Below, piece after piece: positions 6,044 through 11,284 of a stretch of 11,284 nt of DNA. A program made the position numbers and the translations under genes. The notes below the pieces were generated by a model. The model made no database searches. It saw only the letters and a program-made list of their open reading frames with translations, and was not told the DNA's origin. This DNA is from Deltaproteobacteria bacterium (GTDB lineage Bacteria; Desulfobacterota; Dissulfuribacteria; Dissulfuribacterales; UBA3076). Numbering within the stretch: position 1 is the stretch's first letter; every line of letters starts with the position of its first letter. The stretch is taken from positions 1 to 11,284 of the forward strand of contig JAUXDR010000011.1 in NCBI GenBank assembly GCA_030618205.1, in the 5' to 3' direction.

Positions 6044-7813
6044 GTGAGTTCATATATTCCTGAAGACGTCCTTAGAAACGTACTTGAAGCTGCAAATATC
6101 CGGCAGGTCGTCGGAGAATATGTGCCGTTGAAAAAGAGCGGCCGAAACTGGATCGGCCTCTGTCCCTTCCATCCGGATAAAGATCCCTCCTTTTCAGTTA
6201 GCGAAGAAAAACAGATTTTTCACTGTTTCGGGTGTGGCGAAGGCGGAGACGTCTTCAAATTCCTCATGAAGATGCAGGGCATGAGCTTTGTGGAAGCAGT
6301 AAAGGCCCTGGCCAACCGTTGCGGCATAATCATTCCTGAAAGACCGAGATCATCCCGAGATCAAAAGCGTCATATGGAGACGGAAGAATTAGTCAGTCTC
6401 AATCTGGCGGCAGTTGGATTTTATCACCAAAATCTCCTTCATTCATCCGGGGGCGGTGATGCACGGGCATATCTTGAAAGACGTGGCCTGAAATCAGATA
6501 TCATTTCCGGGTTTCGGCTGGGCTGGGCCAATGACCTGTGGGATGGTCTTATAAATCATTTAAAGACTGAAGGGTTGTCACTCGACAAGGCAGAAAAGGC
6601 GGGTCTGCTTGTCTCCAAGGAGAGCGGGAAGGGATACTATGACCGTTTTCGCGGGAGGATTATCTTTCCTATCCTTGACAGGTCCGGGAAGGTAGTGGCT
6701 TTGGGCGGTCGTATCCTGAAAGATGGCCATCCCAAGTACCTGAATTCTCCCGAAACTCCTGTCTATAACAAAAGCAGGGTCCTTTACGGTCTGTCTCAAA
6801 ACAAAGGGGCAATCAGACGGGCCGGCAGAGGCTATGTAGTTGAAGGATACATGGATCTCTTGGCCTTGGCTCAGTCCGATATAGACCAGGTTGTTGCAAC
6901 ACTCGGTACGGCCTTGACTGAAGACCATGTCAAGCAATTAAAGGGGCTTTGTAAGGACTGGATTCTGGTTTTTGACGGCGACGCTGCAGGGATCAAGGCT
7001 GCCCTCAGGGCGCTTCCGTTTTTTTACAAACTGAATCTCAGGGTCAGGGTGCTTAATCTTCCTGCTGAAGATGACCCGGATAGCTTTGTCAGGCGTGAGG
7101 GCAAGGAGGCCTGGGAGGCCCTGGTAGATACAGCCGGTTCCGGTCTTGATTTTGCTATTCAGCAAGGCCTGGCATCCTATGGAAAAGATCCGGAAGGTAG
7201 GTTCAGAACAACAGAAGATGTGCTGTCGATTCTTCAACCTGTCAGTGATCCGGTCAGAAAATCGCTTTTGGTAGGGCATGTGGCTCAGAAATTGGGTGTG
7301 AGAGAGGAAAGCCTCTGGGAACGTCTGAATGCCGGCAATTCCAGTACTATCGTTCCACATATTAGAAAGCGTTATGAACTGTCTGCTGAGGTCAAAATCC
7401 GTAAGGGTCCTGAAAATAGGGCGGAGGCCAAGCTGATAGGTTTCCTGCTCGGGCATCCCCAGTATATGAAGACTTTTTTGGACGCCGGTCTGGATCTGTG
7501 GCTTGAGGTCCCGTCTTTGAGGGGTCTTTGGATGGCAATGTCGCATCTCTACAGCATGTCAGGGAATCTCAATCTTTCTGACCTGTATGATCAGCTTGAG
7601 CCTGTGCCTGAATTAAAGGCCTTGGCCATGCGTCTTTCTGCTGATTTTTCCCCATTTGAGGATATAGAAGAAGAGATGCTTTCAGGCCTGAAAAAATACT
7701 GTGAGGATCGTCGTAATAAGGTCTTGAGATGGAATGTTTTGGAACAGATCAAAACCCCTGCAGAGGTGGTGGATGATGAAGATCTCTTGAAGCGGTTACT
7801 ACAGCTCAGGTGA
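6044..7813 (+). CDS. dnaG: DNA primase
   Basis: It makes the RNA primers for lagging-strand synthesis and for restart at the fork, working with the replicative helicase DnaB. The 589 residues match the usual length. The N-terminal CHC2 zinc-binding domain has C40, H43, C61 and C64 (CPFHPDKDPSF ... FHCFGCGEGGD). The RNA polymerase core follows (YLNSPETPVYNKS), then the Toprim domain with E267-GYMD and the D311-G-D313 metal site. The less conserved C-terminal ~150 residues correspond to the helicase-interaction domain. The GTG start has AGGG eight bases upstream. A nearer ATG at 6039 is out of frame and stops after two codons (ATG GCG TGA), its TGA overlapping the GTG. The promoter is at 5900-5927. 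rpoD follows 66 nt after the stop, as in the macromolecular synthesis operon. Confidence 0.97.
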   Translation: MSSYIPEDVLRNVLEAANIRQVVGEYVPLKKSGRNWIGLCPFHPDKDPSFSVSEEKQIFHCFGCGEGGDVFKFLMKMQGMSFVEAVKALANRCGIIIPERPRSSRDQKRHMETEELVSLNLAAVGFYHQNLLHSSGGGDARAYLERRGLKSDIISGFRLGWANDLWDGLINHLKTEGLSLDKAEKAGLLVSKESGKGYYDRFRGRIIFPILDRSGKVVALGGRILKDGHPKYLNSPETPVYNKSRVLYGLSQNKGAIRRAGRGYVVEGYMDLLALAQSDIDQVVATLGTALTEDHVKQLKGLCKDWILVFDGDAAGIKAALRALPFFYKLNLRVRVLNLPAEDDPDSFVRREGKEAWEALVDTAGSGLDFAIQQGLASYGKDPEGRFRTTEDVLSILQPVSDPVRKSLLVGHVAQKLGVREESLWERLNAGNSSTIVPHIRKRYELSAEVKIRKGPENRAEAKLIGFLLGHPQYMKTFLDAGLDLWLEVPSLRGLWMAMSHLYSMSGNLNLSDLYDQLEPVPELKALAMRLSADFSPFEDIEEEMLSGLKKYCEDRRNKVLRWNVLEQIKTPAEVVDDEDLLKRLLQLR

Positions 7814-7879
7814 GTATCTTCAGGAACTGCAGGCCATAAAGTCCAATTTGATGCCACCTTTGGGAAAAAGGAGGAATTG

Positions 7880-9496
7880 ATGAGGGAAGACGAGAGCTGT
7901 ATTTTGCACTACTTGATGGAGGATCAGCCAACCAGTTGGGAGGAAAATATCAAGAAACCTATTTCTCAAAGGACAAAAAAAGCCGGCCGGACATGTCGTG
8001 GAAAGCATGAGAGAGAGCAAAGCCTATATAGAGATATTGATCAAGAAGACAAGGGCGGGCGTAAGTCGGATAGCGGATCTACACTAGGATTATTGAAAGA
8101 GGATGAGGTAGAACTTGTTGAGGTTGTAGTTGAAGAGAAATCAAGTGCTGATGTAAAGGACGTATATCTGGACGAAGGAAAGGGCAGGGGTATTGATCCG
8201 GTAAGAATCTACCTCAAGGAGATGGGAGACAGGGTTTTCAGCAGGACAGAGGAAATCGCCATAGCAAAGGCTATGGAGAAAGGAGAGCAAGCTTTTGTAG
8301 AGGCCTCATTATCTATTCCCGATGTAGTTGATGCCTTTCTCAAGCAAGCGTGGGGCATTGTGAAGAATGCTGGTTATGTGGCTGAAAAAAATTCAGGTGT
8401 AAATCACATTAAAGCTAAAAGGCCGGCCAATTCAGGAGGTGGAAAAGCCCGTCTCAGAGATATTCTGGATGAGATTCAGATACTTCAGGAGAAAAATTGT
8501 GGGCTTCTAAGGTACATAAAGCCCGGTCTGGATAATGATGCCTTGAACGCGATTAAACAGACGCTCATGGAAAACCGGTATTCCATGATGAAAACCTTTG
8601 GAAAGGCGCGAATTGAAAAATGTTTTCAAGATCTGCTATGCCAGGCATTCAATCAGAAAAAACGGAAATTAAGCAATATTTCAGAAGGAGAATCTCTGGC
8701 GAAATCCGGGCTGAATGGTAGAGAGCTGGAACACGTTATTTCCCGGTTCAACAAAGGAGTTGAACTTGCCAGAGATGCCAAAAAGTATCTTGTTTGGGCC
8801 AATCTCCGTCTTGTTGTCAGCATTGCCAAGAAGTACTTCCATCAGGGCCTGCATCTTTCTGATCTTATACAAGAGGGCAACATAGGTCTCATGAAGGCCG
8901 TTGATAAGTTTGAGTATAAAAGAGGTTACAAATTCAGCACCTATGCAACCTGGTGGATTCGTCAGGCAATCACCAGGGCTATTGCCGATCAGTCCAGGAC
9001 AATTCGCATACCTGTCCATATGGTGGAGACCATGAACAAGGTTGTTTGGGCCACAAGAGCCCTGATACAGGAGACAGGGAAAGAGCCTGCGCCGGAGGAG
9101 GTTGCTGAGCACCTGGGATTGCCCAGGGACAAGGTGTCCCAGATCTTAAAGATGGCCAAAGATCCCATATCTTTAGAGACTCCCCTGGGCGATGGAGAAC
9201 AAAGCCACTTAGTGGATTTTATCGAGGATAAAGAGGCCAAGCCTCCGGATGATGCCACAATAAATATAAATCTGGTCGAACAAACCAGGATTGCTCTTGG
9301 CACCTTGACACCAAGAGAAGAGAAAATACTTCGAATGCGTTTTGGGATCGGCGAACAATCAGATCATACCCTTGAAGAAGTTGGCAAGGATTTTTTTGTT
9401 ACCAGAGAGCGTATACGTCAGATAGAGGCGAAGGCACTGAGGAAGTTGAGACATCCCAACAGGAGCCGGGGATTGAGGAGCTTTGTAAAGAGTTAA
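7880..9496 (+). CDS. rpoD: RNA polymerase primary sigma factor (sigma-70)
   Basis: The housekeeping sigma factor directs core RNA polymerase to -35/-10 promoters. The product is 538 residues. Region 1.2 starts at residue 106 ([11 protein letters not shown]), followed by a lysine-rich non-conserved stretch. Region 2 starts near residue 307 ([53 protein letters not shown]). Region 3 follows ([18 protein letters not shown]), then region 4 ([14 protein letters not shown]) with the -35-recognising helix of region 4.2 from residue 497 ([20 protein letters not shown]). The first 105 residues are charged and low in complexity, with no clear region 1.1. ATG 7880 is preferred over the TTG three bases upstream because AAGGAGG ends at 7874, leaving the normal five bases to the ATG but only two to the TTG. 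It is probably cotranscribed with dnaG. Confidence 0.96.
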   Translation: MREDESCILHYLMEDQPTSWEENIKKPISQRTKKAGRTCRGKHEREQSLYRDIDQEDKGGRKSDSGSTLGLLKEDEVELVEVVVEEKSSADVKDVYLDEGKGRGIDPVRIYLKEMGDRVFSRTEEIAIAKAMEKGEQAFVEASLSIPDVVDAFLKQAWGIVKNAGYVAEKNSGVNHIKAKRPANSGGGKARLRDILDEIQILQEKNCGLLRYIKPGLDNDALNAIKQTLMENRYSMMKTFGKARIEKCFQDLLCQAFNQKKRKLSNISEGESLAKSGLNGRELEHVISRFNKGVELARDAKKYLVWANLRLVVSIAKKYFHQGLHLSDLIQEGNIGLMKAVDKFEYKRGYKFSTYATWWIRQAITRAIADQSRTIRIPVHMVETMNKVVWATRALIQETGKEPAPEEVAEHLGLPRDKVSQILKMAKDPISLETPLGDGEQSHLVDFIEDKEAKPPDDATININLVEQTRIALGTLTPREEKILRMRFGIGEQSDHTLEEVGKDFFVTRERIRQIEAKALRKLRHPNRSRGLRSFVKS

Positions 9497-9519
9497 TTTT
9501 TTTGTGGGGAGGGACCTGG

Positions 9520-10986
9520 TTACTCCTTGATATAATTGTAAATATTTAGATAATGATCTGCGGGATGGTTCCAGGAATAGTCATATCGCATCCCATTAAT
9601 CATCAGTTCCCGAAAATATTCGGGATAGGTATACCAAAGGCCTATGGCCCGTTTCAGTGCGGATTCCAGCCCTTCATTATCAAAATTATTAAATACATAG
9701 CCATTACGTTCATGATATGGTTTTTGGGCGTAATCCGCGTCAAAGACTGTGTCTGCCAATCCACCGGTATTTCGAACAATAGGAACTGTTCCATATTTCA
9801 TGGCGATCATCTGTGTCAGGCCGCACGGTTCAAATGCGCTTGGTATGAGAATCATGTCGGCACCTGCATAAATCAGATGGGCCAATTCCTCATTATATGA
9901 GATTTCAAGGTGGCAGTCCGGGTTATCATTCAAATAGTGCTTTAGCCACAAAAAATCATTATTGGTAGCCGCATCGGGACTCGACCCTAACAGGACAAAC
10001 TGGCAGCCGTTTGCCAAAGAATAAAAAATACCATGCCGTATTAAATCAACGCCTTTTTGATGATCTAATCGACCTATCACAGAGATAATCGGTTTGGAAT
10101 CGTGTCTGAGCCATAGTCTATTACGGAGGGCCTCTTTATTTTTGTACTTATCATCAATGGTATCAATTGAATACCGACACGACACATATGGATCGATTTC
10201 AGGGTTCCATACATTGTAATCAATACCATTCAAAACTCCTCCAAATTTAATACTGTGCACATGAAGGGCGTGCTGGAGCCCAAAGCCAAGATCTGAATTT
10301 TTTATCTCCCGGGCATATCGGGGAGAAACAGTTGTTACAAAATTAGAATAGACAATTCCTCCCTTCATGAAATTGATAGCACTGTGGTTAAAGTTATCCT
10401 GAAGCCGGTCCTGAGTCATATAATCTGCAGGATTAAGGCCGACCTGTCGAAGCGTATGTTCCCCCACGACACCCTGATGTTTAAGATTATGCAAGGTATA
10501 GCAAACCCTGGGGTGGGTCATTCCCAGATATTTATACATATCACATAGAAGTACCGGCACAAGTCCGGTCTGCCAATCATGGCAATGGATAATTTCAGGA
10601 TGCTTATTCGTCTTCAGCATAAACTCCAATGCTGCTCGGCAAAAAAAGGCAAAACGTTCAGGGTCATCATGATGTCCGTAAAATACGCCCCGATTGAAAA
10701 AATTCTTAAAAGAGTGGGATTCAATAAAGAAGCATTTTAGCCCATCCACAAAACCAAAGTATACATCGCAATGAAAATGTTGGTCATGGTAAGGGACCCA
10801 GAGATCACCGTAAATTTTATGAAGACCGGAAATTCGATCGTACCGCATACAATCGTATTTAGGGAGGATAATCTCTACAGCATTCCCCCGTATTGCGAGC
10901 TCATAGGAAAGACCCTGAACAACGTCGCCCAAACCCCCGACTTTCGCAACCGGAGCGCACTCTGGAGTAATCATCACGACATACAT
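9520..10986 (-). CDS. glgA: Glycogen synthase (ADP-glucose type, GT5)
   Basis: It transfers glucose from ADP-glucose to the non-reducing end of growing alpha-1,4-glucan. The 488-residue protein has the usual length. The N-terminal KVGGLGD loop has K15 at the position of the ADP-glucose-binding lysine. IHCHDWQTGLVP marks the first Rossmann domain. In the second, R306 and K311 (GRLDHQKG) and E386/C388 (SAFEPCGLTQ) correspond to catalytic and ligand-binding residues of the family. ATG 10986 has AAGG (10997-11000 on the complement) ten bases upstream. The gene runs toward rpoD, with only 23 bp between the two stop codons. Its sequence is clearly more AT-rich than hom, apgM and dnaG in the stretches counted. 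Upstream lies a repeat-bounded element, then another gene on the same strand. Confidence 0.95.
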   Translation of the reverse strand: MYVVMITPECAPVAKVGGLGDVVQGLSYELAIRGNAVEIILPKYDCMRYDRISGLHKIYGDLWVPYHDQHFHCDVYFGFVDGLKCFFIESHSFKNFFNRGVFYGHHDDPERFAFFCRAALEFMLKTNKHPEIIHCHDWQTGLVPVLLCDMYKYLGMTHPRVCYTLHNLKHQGVVGEHTLRQVGLNPADYMTQDRLQDNFNHSAINFMKGGIVYSNFVTTVSPRYAREIKNSDLGFGLQHALHVHSIKFGGVLNGIDYNVWNPEIDPYVSCRYSIDTIDDKYKNKEALRNRLWLRHDSKPIISVIGRLDHQKGVDLIRHGIFYSLANGCQFVLLGSSPDAATNNDFLWLKHYLNDNPDCHLEISYNEELAHLIYAGADMILIPSAFEPCGLTQMIAMKYGTVPIVRNTGGLADTVFDADYAQKPYHERNGYVFNNFDNEGLESALKRAIGLWYTYPEYFRELMINGMRYDYSWNHPADHYLNIYNYIKE

Positions 10987-10990
10987 GCCA

Positions 10991-11143
10991 TTAGTACCTT
11001 AGTTCGTAACTATTCAGGTTGAAGGCTGAAGGCTGAAGGATTTCAAGCATTTCGCAACGATCGAACAGAGATGAATCCTCTAAACTAATACTGCAAATCT
11101 CGTCAGCCAACTCAAATGCCCACAGTTTTGTGTTATCACGCAT
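10991..11143 (-). pseudogene. Shrunken four-helix-bundle (S23/IVS family) ORF, probable remnant
   Basis: A 50-residue open frame on the minus strand begins with ATG at 11143, six bases after a GGGA ribosome site. Its first 16 residues (MRDNTKLWAFELADEI) match what I know as the start of one branch of four-helix-bundle proteins related to 23S rRNA intervening-sequence proteins, normally about 115-120 residues long. After that the similarity stops, and the C-terminus (LQPSAFNLN) is translated from the GCCTTCA-type repeat that forms one arm of the surrounding inverted repeat. The simplest reading is an internal deletion that removed most of the gene while leaving its start and flanks. The stop lies four bases upstream of the glgA ATG. 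The assignment rests on a short motif only. Confidence 0.45.
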
Positions 11144-11193
11144 GATTTGTCCCTATTAGCCTTCTACCTTCAGCCTATTCACCTGAATAGTTA
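11007..11193. mobile_element. Small element bounded by 13-bp inverted repeats and a 7-bp tandem repeat (TGAAGGC)
   Basis: The 13-mer TAACTATTCAGGT at 11007-11019 recurs as a perfect inverted copy at 11181-11193. Inward from both ends the similarity continues imperfectly as TGAAGGC repeats: three 7-bp units at 11020-11040 on the left, and the complementary GCCTTCTACCTTCAGCC at 11159-11175 on the right. The 187-bp segment contains the four-helix-bundle remnant and no transposase. The right end contains the TAA of the upstream gene, and the left end lies 20 bp from the glgA start. A direct target-site duplication is not visible. A non-autonomous element and a repeat-flanked cassette are both possible. 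Confidence 0.5.
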
Positions 11194-11284
11194 TGGCTCT
11201 TTTAGCATAATCAAGGTGTCATGCACCGCCTTGATTAACGCCTGGTACCGCGTGTGTTCAAGCCAGGCGAGCTGATCTGCCGAC
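11191..11284 (-). CDS. C-terminal end of an unidentified gene
   Basis: The minus strand carries 30 sense codons ending in TAA at 11191-11193; the rest lies beyond the right edge. The visible end reads as a charged helix (LAWLEHTRYQALIKAVHD) finishing in LKEP. I cannot name the family. It is on the same strand as glgA and may belong to the same glycogen or sugar operon. Its stop codon falls in the inverted repeat of the neighbouring element, so the original C-terminus may have been altered by the insertion. Confidence 0.5.
   Translation of the reverse strand, partial: SADQLAWLEHTRYQALIKAVHDTLIMLKEP

Noticed and set aside
6938..7546. A 202-codon minus-strand open frame inside dnaG
   Set aside because: It lies wholly within the Toprim and C-terminal coding region of a well-supported primase gene, and its product has no recognisable features.
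9491..9522. Rho-independent terminator between rpoD and glgA
   Set aside because: A run of seven T residues follows the rpoD stop, but the only stem before it is about four base pairs; too weak to call.

Overview
The window reads as a stretch of ordinary bacterial chromosome. The gene complement suggests a Gram-negative anaerobe, most likely Desulfobacterota (a former deltaproteobacterium) or a relative. The basis is a primase / primary sigma factor pair without rpsU in view, an archaeal-type phosphoglycerate-mutase-fold protein paired with homoserine dehydrogenase, a long radical SAM / DUF2344 fusion, and strong AGGAGG-like ribosome sites with frequent GTG starts. The lineage is inferred from gene content and was not tested. 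In the 60-base stretches counted, hom, apgM and dnaG are about 57-65% GC, one rpoD stretch is 47%, and three glgA stretches are 33-45%.

Layout: (1) 2385 down to 1, minus strand: a nearly complete two-part radical SAM protein of unknown function that leaves the window still open. An 8-bp microsatellite lies in frame in its inter-domain linker. (2) 2386-2702: a divergent intergenic region largely made of two repeat structures, an AGCTGTTA hairpin and a composite element with an inverted CACAGAT array between two GCCCGAAGGGC-type hairpins. (3) 2703-5870, plus strand: a tight operon of homoserine dehydrogenase, a phosphoglycerate-mutase-fold protein that is probably the homoserine kinase, and a YbgC-type thioesterase whose last codons and stop lie in a long hairpin. 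(4) 5900-5927: a good sigma-70 promoter, followed by dnaG (6044-7813) and rpoD (7880-9496). (5) 9520-10986, minus strand: glycogen synthase glgA, convergent with rpoD and separated from it by 23 bp. (6) 10991-11193: a small element bounded by 13-bp inverted repeats that carries a shrunken four-helix-bundle (S23-family) ORF. It sits between glgA and (7) the last 30 codons of an unidentified upstream gene at the right edge.

How the genes work together: hom and apgM would carry aspartate semialdehyde to homoserine and then to phosphohomoserine (threonine branch). dnaG and rpoD form the replication-priming / housekeeping-transcription pair known as the macromolecular synthesis operon. glgA makes glycogen from ADP-glucose. 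No phage, CRISPR, toxin-antitoxin or classical transposase gene is seen. The most unusual content is the collection of short-period tandem repeats (7, 8 and 10 bp). Four of the five families are paired with inverted copies, and they lie at gene ends, between genes, or in a protein linker. I do not see a clearly new multi-gene system. The best leads are the uncharacterised radical SAM fusion with its potentially frame-switching repeat, and the repeat-bounded four-helix remnant.
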